From Penicillus capitatus (taxonomy: Eukaryota > Chlorophyta): DNA of 64,000 nt. Both the position numbers and the translations under genes were made by a program. Below the pieces are notes generated by a model. The model saw only the letters and a list, made by a program, of their open reading frames with translations. It ran no database searches and was not told the DNA's origin. The stretch lies in NCBI GenBank assembly GCA_965649825.1, contig OZ287694.1, positions 1,550,001 to 1,614,000 on the forward strand, in the 5' to 3' direction. This document shows positions 22,601 to 33,477 of the stretch, in pieces (within the stretch, counting starts at the first letter, position 1; each line of letters begins with the position of its first letter).

Positions 22601-24686
22601 TGAGGGACGGCAACGGCGAGCATCTTCCGTTCGCTGTTCGAGTAGAAGACGCCAAAGACTCCGTCTTCGGCAGCGTCCGCCGCCGTCAGATCTGCGAGCG
22701 GCGCCTGCTTCCACTCGGTGAAGTCGTGAGAGGATGGCTCCCTCGAATCTGCGCTTCTTCGATAGATGCGGATTCTGCAGGGTGCCTCTCGAAGGACAAC
22801 GGCGACGAAGTCTCTCTCCGAGCTGAGGATCACATGCGAGACGTTTGCCGGATCGAGAGAGTTGAGAATGTGCTGGACGCCAGCGAAGACGCCCGTTTTG
22901 ACCAGAGACGTCGCGTCTTGTACCAACTGCTGCTTGAGAGCGAAGCCGTCGCGCATTCGTCGTCCGAAGCCGACACGATCATACCGTTCCACGAATTGGA
23001 GTACCTGCATCGCTGCTTCAACTGTGTTGTTGGGCAGCTGATCATTCTCGCCCGGTGCAGTCGACGGCGATGCGGCAAAGATCTGGATCCTTTTTTCGAT
23101 CTCCACCGCGACGACTCGGCCAAGCGGATCGAACTTCACCATGCTGGCGTGGGTAAGGTCGCCGATATCGCCGCGATCCATTTTGCAGAGCTCTTTTCCG
23201 TCGACGAAGGAATAGACCACCCCCTGTCCTTTGTCTACGTCGCAGAGGAACAGCTGCTGCTCGTCTTCAGAGATGTCAAAGTTCCGGCACCACGGACCAT
23301 CGCCTTCTGTCAGCGGAGTCGCTGATCGAAGACACGATGCAGATATATCGATCTGCCATTCGATCTCGTGTCTCTCCAGATCCATGAGAACGATCTTTGC
23401 TCCTCCAGACGATGGCACGTCACAAAACATCGCCAGTCTCGTGCAGGGGAACAGATCTTCTGTGGATAACTGGCTGCTCCCGTACGTCGCTCTCTTTCCG
23501 CGCAGCAGCACGTTGGCGTCGACTACGGTCGCGTCGGCGAGGACATTGACCTCGTCCAAGGATACGTAGAAACAAGGATCTGGCTTCGCGGGAGAGGCGC
23601 TTCGTGATGCGACTGAACGTCGGTCCGAATCCGAGTCCTTTTCGATGTTGTAGACGCAGACGCCTCTGCGTGCCGTCTCCGACTCGACAGATTCTGGTGC
23701 GTCCCACGTGACAGCAGCTGTTCCATCACGCGTCAGCCTGCCGTCATCTCCCTCAAGTGAGACGAATTCCGTCTCGCCGGACGAGATCCCGCAGAACAGT
23801 GCCATGCAGTTCGCGCTGCCAGACGTTCGTTGCTCTCTGCCAATGACCAGAAGAGCATCGCCGCCACACTGAGCTCGGCGAAAAACGAATTCCGGTCCGA
23901 AGTGTTCGGCGAAGGACAGCATCTTCCACGCCCTCTCCTCTCCTGTCCTGACGGAGAGAACGAGTCCCAGTCCGTTCACCTCGGCACAGCTGACGAAGAT
24001 CCGCTGCTTTTCGTCGTCCGAGATGAGACGGATCCTCTCCGCATTCGACAGACTCCAGCCGCCGGGGAGCGGTGGATGCGCCGATCGATCCCATCCTTGG
24101 CGTATGGACCATGCGTTGGAGGTCTGATCATCGTCGATGGAGAAGACAGACTCTGAGAAATCGTCGAAGAACACGATGAACAGCACTGCGCTGCCGTCGC
24201 AGAAGCTGATGGCGATGACTCGCCGATCACTGTGTAAGCGTCGTCGACACAGTTCTGAGAAGTCCTTCGTCTCCCAGACTCTACGACAGATGTGCCATTC
24301 TGATCATTCCACGAGGCGCCTCACCGAAGGACTCCGTGGTCGTGAGTGAGAAGACGCTCGGCATTGCGAGAGAAGGAGCAGTATGGACGTCCTAAGTGTT
24401 CCAGTGCGTCGTCTGTGGTAGGTTCGATGACAGCAAGGCGTGTTCCACATGCATCTTTTGCATAGGATCGGGTCCGCCGTCCTTTGGCGGAATCTGTCGT
24501 CCATGAGGGAACTGGAGAAAACGTCAGGAGAAAGGGCGGCGCTTCTTTGATGTCGTTACCTTGTGGGTTAGAGTTTGCGAATCCGGAGGTCCTGCCTGTC
24601 TGTCGAGGAGTTGTGGAAGGCACACGGCAGTAGGCGAACGGGTCCGTCTGTCGGCCGCTGTCGGCCAACTGCACTTCCCGTGACAT
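19699..24686 (-). CDS. Beta-propeller / TRP-like channel fusion, paralog C
   Basis: A long minus-strand gene joining two modules. The ATG at 24686 is followed after a 48-nt intron by blades containing PYCSFSRNAERLLTHDHG and RVIAISFCDGSAVLFIVFF. The main exon (to 22054) encodes several more propeller blades (NFDISEDEQQLFLCDVDKGQ, HASMVKFDPLGRVVAVEI). It ends SDIGLVV-stop, but a GT-AG intron of 57 nt from ATCG/GTTTGG skips the stop and joins in frame to the exon EPCGPGEWRYGRPSYPPWN. The channel follows: ankyrin-like helices (QQTLLHHTVMRKRHDCAGML), FEYGRFPVPLSLLKNW, S1-S2, S4-S5 (LSATGPLVSMIRYVF), pore GEFDSE, S6 MLSLLISILGDTYDRV, then RCFHFLVPAE and a coiled coil. The alternative is two adjacent genes. 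The junction near 24.2-24.35 kb is not fully resolved. Confidence 0.65.
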
Positions 24687-26600
24687 AGAATCGACGGTTC
24701 AGAATTAGAAAAAAAGCAAGCGGCGGTTTTCGGCCTGACGCGTCTGAAAGAAAGAAGAAGGCAGCAAGCAGGACAAGCGATTGGTGACGTCGATGACGTG
24801 ACGTCTCCGTTCTAGACGGATGGATCGCGCAACTAGTCTCGAACGATCCGTTACGGTGTGTTCTGCTCATCTTCATCTTTTCAAACCTGCTGTTACAGCG
24901 ACAGTCAAAATGCGAAAGCTTCTGTCAGATGACGAAAACAGCTTTCGCTACATAGACCAGAGTGAAAGAAGCATAAATTCGGCACGTTACACGCCTCCAT
25001 CAGACCGTTTCGCTTTACAAACGCTACACGCAGAAGCAAAACAGAGACCGTCACCACGACGCGACAGAGGAGCGAGTACAAAGTGAAAAAAAACGCGTTA
25101 TTCGATCTCTCTCTATACGCATATCTACTTATGAATGACACATCTGATTACACATAACGGCGACAGATGCCGCGCGACAGTTCGTACGGCGAAACTGTCT
25201 CGTGTTATGCCATCACGGTTCATCGTAGAGTAAAAGACAGGCGCATAACGTGGAACGCACGAAAGGTCGGTCCATCTTCGTATGGTTATCTCGGTTTGCG
25301 TTTACGTCGCAGCGACACTCATCGAAGAGCTATAGTGAAGCGTCATCCGCAGAAAGAGTAGATGCATTCGACCACCTGAGAAACCTGCCGGCGTCATGAC
25401 CGTCGGGAGGAAAACCACGGCAGGCTGTTTCGTTCTCTGTCACGTCGTTGTCTAAGTCAACGGAGTCGGTCCTCTCCGACGATGTCAAACAATTCTCTAA
25501 AGCGTTCAAGTGAACGTTGCATCGTTCTGCATTGTTATCCTCGTCTCGCAGAAAGGAATGGAAGACTCCGCAAATCTGCAACAAAACAATCGTTGTTCCC
25601 CTTCACTCGTTCGACCGTCTCCATGTCGACCGTCGATCGACGCTGCTGTCAATAACAAGCTTTTCAGCTGATCTTTATGTAAACGACTAGCGCACTAACA
25701 AAACATCTCGTGATTGAAAAAGCGTCCGCGAGCTTCGTCGCCTTGATCAAAAGGCAAAGATCACGACAGCGTTAGCGCTCATTTTTTGACCATACCCAGC
25801 ACCTCGATGTCCGTCACTGTCACTGCCACATGCCAGGGGACGACAGTAATGGATAGATATTTTGTACAAGACGATCCGTCCGTTGGAGCTGTGATCCATA
25901 TGGCTACCACACTGAAGAATCCGAGTCTTTTCGAACAGGTTCTGTTCGTTTGCACCGCGACTTTCTGCAGAATTCTTTTAAAGGATAGCGATGCAGGATG
26001 ATAACAGCGACAATGTCGTCGGCGTGAAGGCAGCTAGCTCACTTCGCTTTCGCCTGTCGCAAATCAGAAGGATGTCAAACGACGCCCGCTTGACCTGTAC
26101 TGACGCGTCCTTAGCCTCCGCGGAATCGTTGTCGAGACAAAACTCTTTGCTCTAAATCCGCGAACACTGAGATTTAACTCTTGAGTTTACTGCTGACACG
26201 AGAATCGACGATCGCCTTATAGGAAGACCGTAAGCCAGAAGTGGCCGGTCAGACGACGGCGAAAAGTGTCCATTCTATAGACCAACCTGAGGGTTATCTT
26301 CGTCAGCGCGCTCTGCAGCTTCATGCAAAAAAGCATTAGGCGACAGCTCAGAATGTTCGTTTACCTACTGACCTCTCTCCGCAATGGAGAGGAACGACGA
26401 ATAAGCACGTCTGTCGAGTGATACGTGCAAGAACAGTTTCGTGAGAAAAGGCAATGGGGAACGCATCCGTCAGTCTACCAACAACCCTTCTTTTACAGAG
26501 CGTTCTCAATAACGTGCGACACAACGATCATTCGCTAACCAATCTCGCTTATTCAAACGAGTCTAAGAATTTTCAAATGAGAATTTGTACTGGAAAGATA
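24687..26600. other. Gene-poor spacer with diverged copy of the 49.05-50.07 kb spacer
   Basis: No coding gene is recognised. From about 25,150 onward the sequence is a diverged match to 49,050-50,075, visible in shared strings such as catcgaagagc, accaacctgagggttat and gcgacagctcagaatgttcg, with many substitutions and indels. Near 26,600 the match abruptly becomes almost perfect, where the recent duplication begins. The first 460 bp contain nothing I recognise. Confidence 0.6.
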
Positions 26601-26622
26601 ATCAAATGCTTCTGAAACGACT

Positions 26623-28835
26623 TCATTCGGCAGATGTGTCAGGTGGATCCTGTCTTTGAACTTGGTCGATGGAGGTTTCCAGCTTGCTCATTCTCTCCTC
26701 CATGCTTTTCTTCCAGTCTTCCATTTCGTCCAGTTGACGTGCCATTTTCTCAACCAGGGATGCAGTTGCCAAACACGGGGCCATCAGTTTTTCTATCCTC
26801 TCAGAGTGAACGCAGAGTTGTTTGCCAATGTTGTCAACAAGACTCTGTTTGGTCTTCAGCGCCTCCTTCTTGACGACTTTCTCGAGTTCCACAAGCCTGC
26901 CTTGCCATTCTTTGTTGGGCGACGCTCCGTCGATGTCGTTTTCCAGTGTCAAATAATGGAAGACTCTTCCAGTCATTGAGTGGGCGAGGAAGTCAGCAGA
27001 GCAGAAGTCTCCATTCCTCCGGATGAGTTTACCGAAGTTGGAAACAAAAATCTCATCCGTCCTTTGAGCCAAACAGATTTCGTGAGCAAATGTTAAAGCC
27101 TGATGATGCACTTACTGGTTTCTGCGTCCAGTAAGGAAAAATCTCAGCGACGTTTGAAAGCCGGAGATAAGCTTCATCTGTCGCTTTTTCAGTTCTGCTC
27201 CCTCCCTCGATCGAACTCTGTCATACGTATCCGTCAACACAGCGACCAGCAGGCTCATGAGTACAATCCCGCTGATATAAATGAAGGAACTGAACAGCAG
27301 TGATCTCCAGACAGAGAGGAAACCACTCGAAGAACGGAGCATCTGTCAGGCAGACACGTCAGTTAGAATGGGAGTCTATAGTAGGGAGGCACTCAACCAC
27401 ACCTCTCCTTCAAAGCTCCCGACAGAGGCATGGAAGAGAGTCTCGAGGGCTCGCGGAAGAGAATCAAACAGCTTTTCCTCGTCGTTGACGAATTCTTCGT
27501 CGAAGAGCACCAGGAATGCCGTCGAGTAGCCAAGCATCAGGAACAGTCCAATCAGAAGAAAAGGCAGAGAATCTGATAGAGCATACTGGACCATCGTCAA
27601 GAATGGACCTGTCCTCCTGAACGCCCGGAAAAACCGAAAAATCTGAACATCCCGAACAAGCTGTCAATACTCAGAAGAAATATTCGATGGAGAGTACCCG
27701 CATCCAATGGAGGATGCATAAAAAGGATGTCTGGAAAGCAGTGGCAGTGTTCTGATGGTCGATGAGACAGATTTGTGGCAAGAGCACAAGTGTGAGCAGC
27801 AAAGTGCCAAACCTAAAGCAATCGACACGTTGCTACTCGATTCACTGGCAGTGTGATCTTCTACCTCAGAACGGATGTCCGATAGTACAGTCCAATGGTA
27901 TGCGACACGAGCGCAATAGACATCAGCACGATTAAAGTCGTATGATTGGACCCGTCTCCGTGTCTAAAAACCAGGGCAAAGCCTGTGAAGGTTGAGGTGG
28001 CCAACATATCGAGAACGAGGACTGTTAGAAACAAAGAAAGATATGTCTGAACCCAGGAGAATGTAAGCACTCTCAGCGTCTCGGACTCGTAAATCTTGAC
28101 TGGACTGTTGGAACGAGTGAGGACATTTGCAAGAGTCTCACTATCCCACCTATACACAGAGGAGTAATAACATAAGAGATGATCTTCGAGCTTCTACCCT
28201 GTTTCTGTTTGGCTTCCGCTGTAGCTAATGCAGAAGAACTTTGCAGCGGCCGCTACTTGTGTGTCCATGGATTGCATACTAGCTACAGTCGTGCTACCCG
28301 CGAGCATTCCACAGCCTTTCCTTCCTCTCCGATTTTCGAACAAGGGAAACCAAAACATCTTTGCTTCATCGCGGTTCGCAGTGTTCCAATCCTTTAATCC
28401 GTAATCGGTGAACAATCCAGCCAGGTACCCACTCTTGATACGACACGGAATCTGGGGCACTCGGAATCTGGCGTATTCAAAGGTGAACTTATCCTTGTGC
28501 AAGTAATCCCACATAAGGTCCGGATACATTCGGACGAGCTTGCGGAAATGCAGGTTCAGAAGGTAGCACGTTTCTCTGAGGGAAGTGAATCTCTCCAGCA
28601 ATTTGTCCAGAATGAATTTGACATCTTCTACGGAATTCTTCTTCATAGCCCACGATAGAAGATCCTCGTGTCCGCTCCTAAATGTCAACAGAGTTCCTTT
28701 TTCTTTCGCAAACTGGAGAAGCTCCGTCGCGGCATCGTGGTTCTCGGTCTTAATCAAACGCCAAACAAGTGGCTTATTCGTCATGTCGACGGCACTGAAG
28801 ATGCGGTCTCCATGCTCAGAAATCGCTCTGTCCAA
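26623..28835 (-). CDS. TRP-like ion channel, paralog F (copy 1, intact; first exon not found)
   Basis: Reading the minus strand, the first recognised exon starts just after a splice acceptor at about 28,830 (ISEHGDRIF). It encodes ankyrin-like helices (KPLVWRLIKTENHDAATELL, LLSWAMKKNSVEDVKFIL) and FEYARFRVPQIPCRIKSG. Introns of roughly 37-50 nt follow. Later exons give S1 (LSLFLTVLVLDMLATSTFTG), S2 and S3, S4 with a basic face (FRFFRAFRRTGPF), S5, and a pore with SVGSFEGEV. The S6 is IVLMSLLVAVLTDTYDRV. The tail has RVFHYLTLENDIDG and a long coiled coil to the stop at 26623. This S4 has more positive charges than the other paralogs. An upstream first exon with the true ATG was not located. 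The allelic-looking copy at 50.1-53.3 kb is broken by an LTR element. Confidence 0.8.
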
Positions 28836-30794
28836 TGAACAAACATAGCATTAGGTTCGTTAAGAAAGCCAAACGCTGTTTACTGTTTCATGTCTTGAAT
28901 TGTCCAGCTCCGTACATTCTCAAAAACAAGTTTCGTCATACAGCGGACGGAGTTGTCATGAGGTTCTAGAGGAACAGAGACCGCCCATTCGAACGATGAC
29001 ACGTGGAAGAAGAAGCCTAGGTTCCTAACGCGTCACCTCGTGTCGGTTCTCTTGTTGCCAGTTGCGTTATTTCAATACCCTCAGTACTGTCCTCTTGCTG
29101 TGCGTGAACTGGTTGCGTAATGTCTTCGTTGTCTTCGCGAATTTCGTTTCCGACACGTGCAGACATTCTGTTAAACGACATCACCGAGGGAGAAACGGTT
29201 AAAGCAAGGAAAGGTTGAATACAGCTCGCGTCTCATAGATGGTTCGCGTAAAAATCTGCTATCGGTTTGAGGTCGCAGTTAAGTTGATGTCGGTAGAAAT
29301 CGCTCAATGCTCATTGTAATGTCAAGATGAAACCGTGGGAGTCATTTTTCCAAATCCGGTTACAGACTTCAAGCAATTTAAAGTTTATCACTAATTGACA
29401 TGACCACCATCTTCTTTAGGGAACAACGCTTTGCACTTGAAAATGCACTGCTAGTTTGTCTTTCTCACATTTCGAATGACATTGTGCTTTCGGTGTTCTG
29501 AGGAAAATGTCACACAAAGGAACTTTGATGGAGGGAAAACTCTGATGGACATGGATGATGCGACGTTCATCTACAGCATTTTACCTTTACAAACTTATGC
29601 GTCCTCTCATCGGCGCTCCGCCGTCTTGAGCGAGTGCAGAACGCGACGACCAATCCTCGCGGCGAGAAATCCCTCGGTTGGGGCGTGTCATGCAATCAAA
29701 ATAATCGAACTTGTGATATCTACCCGAAGAAGATGAAGCGCTTTGTCGTCCGCTTTGACATCCAACTTGAAGAATGTGCTATCTATCTACTTGCCAATAC
29801 TGCCTGTCTGTAACGCAAACGAGTTCCGGGGAGATTTTTTTGAGTAGAAGGAAAGATACAGAAAACGAAATCGACGCAGAGAGCCAGTATCCCTGAACAT
29901 CAGCCAAAAGATAGGAGAAGGAAAAACAGAAAAACGACCTAAAGAGAAGGAGACCGTAGCAGTGCCTCCAGAACAGATAGGAGCAAATTGAAGCAAACAA
30001 AACGGCGAAGAATCGGACCAGTGCCGCCGACAAACAACCAGTTATTTCAGCTGCTGACATCACTGCTCGGAGCAAAAGGGAAACAGGATTCAGTCAGTTC
30101 TTTGCAATCAAGTGTGCGACAATGCCTAAGGGGAATACGGTAATGCGTGATGAAGGTGACCAGCCACCAAGAAGCAAAAATGATTGGGTGGACTCTCCGT
30201 CTGTTTGTATGAGTCTTGTTATGGACACGTCGAGATGCATGTGTGATTCTTACTGGCTTTGTAAGGTCAGTGCCGGAATGGACGAGAGTAAGTGTCGTTT
30301 CTCGACGACAGCGAAGTCGTTCAGCGGTCCATTCACTGCTGCAACCTCCAGATCTGCATCCATAGCGATTACTTTCGTGAGCGTTTGCATACACAAGCAT
30401 TGTCGATTGCAGTAGACCACTAGAGTCGCATCGTAGCACACAGAGAACATAGCACCACTGTAGGAGCCTTCGAAGGGGAGAAGACAACAAATCGACAAGA
30501 TGGGCGATGAACGAGTATTGAAGTGTCATTGCGCACTCTACGATTTAGATCGCATTTGCACAGCGGCGATTGATAAGCGATTCAGTCGAAGCACGTATCG
30601 TTCAGCTCAGTCTTTGGACACGGTTTCAGGCTCACCGTAACAGTGTAGTCTGGCAGATAGTTTGGTAGAAACGGACGCGGTTATTGACGTCCTTGATGGG
30701 ACACATTCACGAACCCATTCGTGACAGTTATTATTGAATCAATGTGTTTGGATAAACGAACAACAACAACAGTTTATACTCAGCCTCAGTTAAC
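28836..30794. other. Spacer, no gene recognised
   Basis: About 2 kb upstream of channel F, almost unchanged in copy 2 (53,296-55,254). The longest frames (160 residues at 30,047-30,529 on minus; 98 residues at 29,779-30,075 on minus) show no domain. I treat them as chance frames. It should contain the unfound first exon and promoter of channel F. Confidence 0.45.
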
Positions 30795-33262
30795 TCACTC
30801 CTCATCGAGCAGCGTAATCGGCAGTGCTTTTTCGCGGAGTGGGCTAACATGAGCGTAGGCACTCTCATGGTTTCTATGATCCCTTGGCTCCTCTGGATAT
30901 GCGAGCACATATCCAACGAACTGTGAAACAGCCTCGTCATTGTGCTTGACAACAGAGGCATAAACATCATCTCCAACATACTCCAGCCTCCACACACATG
31001 CTCTGTCCTTACTGTAAACACAACGCTACCAAATCAGACTGTGACCCGACATTGAAGAGAGGCAACTTTTCTGGTGTTGTGAAGCAGCAGAAATGAGTCC
31101 CTTGATCCACCTCATACGAAGTGGGAGGCAGGACTGTCAAGTAACTGCCTTTTACAGGCCTTCTGAGTCTGGGGTCAGGATCTGTGTGGATCTTGACGAA
31201 GAACTCATTCGGCCTGTCTGCGGCCTCTAGGCACACTGTGATAGTCCTGTTGGTATCCGAGTGCCAAAAGGCGTAGATGCTCGATGCATCTCTCTCATCA
31301 TGATTCCAATACATACGCGAAGTCATAAACAGATCACCCATCGCGCAGAATCTTTTCAGCCCCGGCTCGATAATACGAACTGTGGTACTGCGATATGACA
31401 GAAGAGGCGAGAAAATCAGGTGTACCTGGTTCATTGAGCAATCGCAGAGGTCTGATATTCTTCTGAAGTGGAATGGATATTCTCCTCGATGGCGTGCGAA
31501 AGTAATGGTAGTTAAACTTGCCGTAAGAATCTAAGCCCTCGATCAACGTTAGAGACGTTGTGTCTAATGCAGCATCTTTTCCTCGCCCCACTAACCTCCA
31601 CGTGCCTTCAGATGCGGTGCCTTGGCGATGACCAGCACTGTCTTCGGCTCTCAAATCTCCATCCAACTTGTACTGTGCCAGGAAGTTAGAAGGAGAGAAT
31701 GGGCTGTCGAGGGGTTCATTCTCAGATCTGGGGAAGTACAGAGAGAGGTGCATTGCGCCGTTCATCTTCCAATTACCACTCAGCACGTGTCCCACTCGAA
31801 TGCTTTCTGGCGACTCTTCGATCGATAACCAGCCTCGCAGACCAGAGTCTTTCTTCAACGAAAGCAGCATTCTGCTTTGATACTCCTTTCCTTCGGCACC
31901 AGCGACGATCCCTTCCATTTCTAGAAGACCAGGACGAAGCAGGATATGGTACTGCAACGGAGGTGGCGTAAGCAAAGGATACTCGAAACTGTGAGAAAAA
32001 ACAGAGCCTGCTGTCGTCTGTCCAACGAATGTAAATGACTTCTGAATGGAAGCAACGGCGATGTGAATGCCTTCATACTTATAGCGCACACCAGTGAAAA
32101 ACAGTCTTGGATTGGAGGCTTCCCACTTTCCCCCCAGAATCAAAAATTGCTGCTCATTGTTGCTGTCCTTCGCTTCAGGGATCACACACCCTTGCACGTT
32201 TTCATCTGGATCAAGACAGATGAGAAGGTAGGCAGATTCCACAGTGCCATCTGCTTGTTTATGTTGACCATATCCTTCGTACAATCCTGGCTCGAGTAAA
32301 GGCTGTTCTTCCTTCTCACTCTGCTCTTCTGCCGTCCCCTCGATCTCATATGCAGAGCACACCATGCTCTTAACCAAGCGGTTCGGAATCAGCTCGCCGG
32401 ATCTGATCTCCATCCTGTTTATCGGATCCTTTCTGTGTCCCTTTCCCAACCACTTCACGATGCTATCTCGCTCATACGTCATGCCTGAGTCCCTCAGCAG
32501 GACCGGGTCCTGCATGACTTCCTTGCTAATAGGACAGCGAAGCTGATCGAGAACGGCATCTGACTGATCCGAGGACGGGGCTGCTTCACTCTTCTCTATA
32601 GACTCTGAAATCACATCGATTAACTGTTGCAGCTCGAATTCGTACAGTGCGTCTTTGTCCTTTCTTGCCTGGTGGATGTAGTCCTTCAACACATCCAAGT
32701 CCTGCAGTTTGGCGTCGACGGACATCGAGTGTTCCTTCATCATGTCGACGATGATAGACTTCATCTCCTCTGTCCCTTTCAGGTTCTTGTTGAATGCCTT
32801 CTCCATCTCTTCTTTCAGCATCTGAGTCTGATGCGTTGACGCCGCCGCTCTGTCGAATTTTGCGCGGCGCAGTTCATCCGTGAGCACGTTCACGCATTTG
32901 TGCATCTCTCCCGTGACTGGAAGACTGGCGAGGGGTACTTGCTGCAGCGCGTGCTCCAGCATCTGAGCCGCCCGCTTAAGCGCTTCGCTATTCCTCCCGG
33001 CACAGAACATCGCGGTGAGATACGTCGGCTTGCAGCACGTCTCTATGACTCTGTCCGCTTCGTCGAGAGCGGCGAACACGAGGTCCATCGCCCTCTGAAG
33101 CGACGGGTCATCAACTGGGTGCTGCTCCAGTGTGTGTAAAAACGGTTTCGTCTGCTGCGCCAACGAGGCGAGCAGACTGCAGTCTTCTGCGTTCGCCACG
33201 GCGCGTTCGGCATGGTCGGCTATGCCTTCGACTACTTTCAAGGCCACGCTCAGAGGATCCAT
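30795..33262 (-). CDS. U-box protein with N-terminal helical bundle and unknown C-terminal domain (copy 1)
   Basis: Exons 33262-31426, 31379-31046 and 31011-30795 give 795 residues with introns of 46 and 34 nt. Residues 1-135 are all helical (MDPLSVALKVVEGIADHAER...) and resemble the four-helix N-terminal domain shared by MLKL-type and plant PUB proteins; this is inference. Residues about 140-235 look like coiled coil. Residues 241-306 are a U-box: LRCPISKEVMQDPVLLRDSG, YERDSIVKWL, DPINRMEI. This supports E2-dependent ubiquitin ligase activity. The remaining 490 residues carry two beta-rich stretches that look related (LEPGLYEGYGQHKQADGTVE and the later GHVLSGNWKMNGAMHLSLYF), matching no family I know. 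The start is the ATG at 33262. Copy 2 differs at two residues I could find (Q/R and A/S). Confidence 0.82.
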
Positions 33263-33434
33263 CACGATGCGGAAATAAAGGAGAATGCAAAACGTTGGCG
33301 ATGGCACTGCACTGGATATAGCTTACGATGATAATCTTGTTATCAATGCAAAGAAACTTTAGATTCAGCGTAAACAAAGACGGAAACGCGAAACACTTAA
33401 GGAACGTGAGATATCTTCACACGAGAAAGGAGTC

Positions 33435-33445
33435 CTTAAATACCC
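33435..33445 (-). promoter_or_regulatory. TATA-like element upstream of U-box gene
   Basis: The minus strand reads GGGTATTTAAG, 173 bp before the U-box ATG. The same 11-mer occurs at 39,442-39,452 upstream of the serpin gene, and in copy 2. The role as a TATA box is inferred from position and composition only. Confidence 0.35.
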
Positions 33446-33455
33446 ATGGTGTTCC

Positions 33456-33477
33456 TAATCTCTAACCTTAGAGATTA
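33456..33477. repeat. Perfect inverted repeat upstream of U-box gene
   Basis: Two 10-bp arms, TAATCTCTAA and TTAGAGATTA, flank a CC spacer, about 195 bp upstream of the U-box start. The same element lies at 57,916-57,937 in copy 2. It could be a protein-binding palindrome or a small hairpin. Confidence 0.6.

Noticed and set aside
22054-24186. 710-codon frame as a free-standing gene starting at 24186
   Set aside because: The codon at 24186 is GTG, not ATG, and propeller-like sequence continues upstream to an ATG at 24686, so this start is not real.
30047-30529. 160-codon minus-strand frame in the F/U-box spacer, repeated at 54,507-54,989
   Set aside because: No domain or biased composition, overlapped by other frames, and its survival in copy 2 only reflects the recent duplication.
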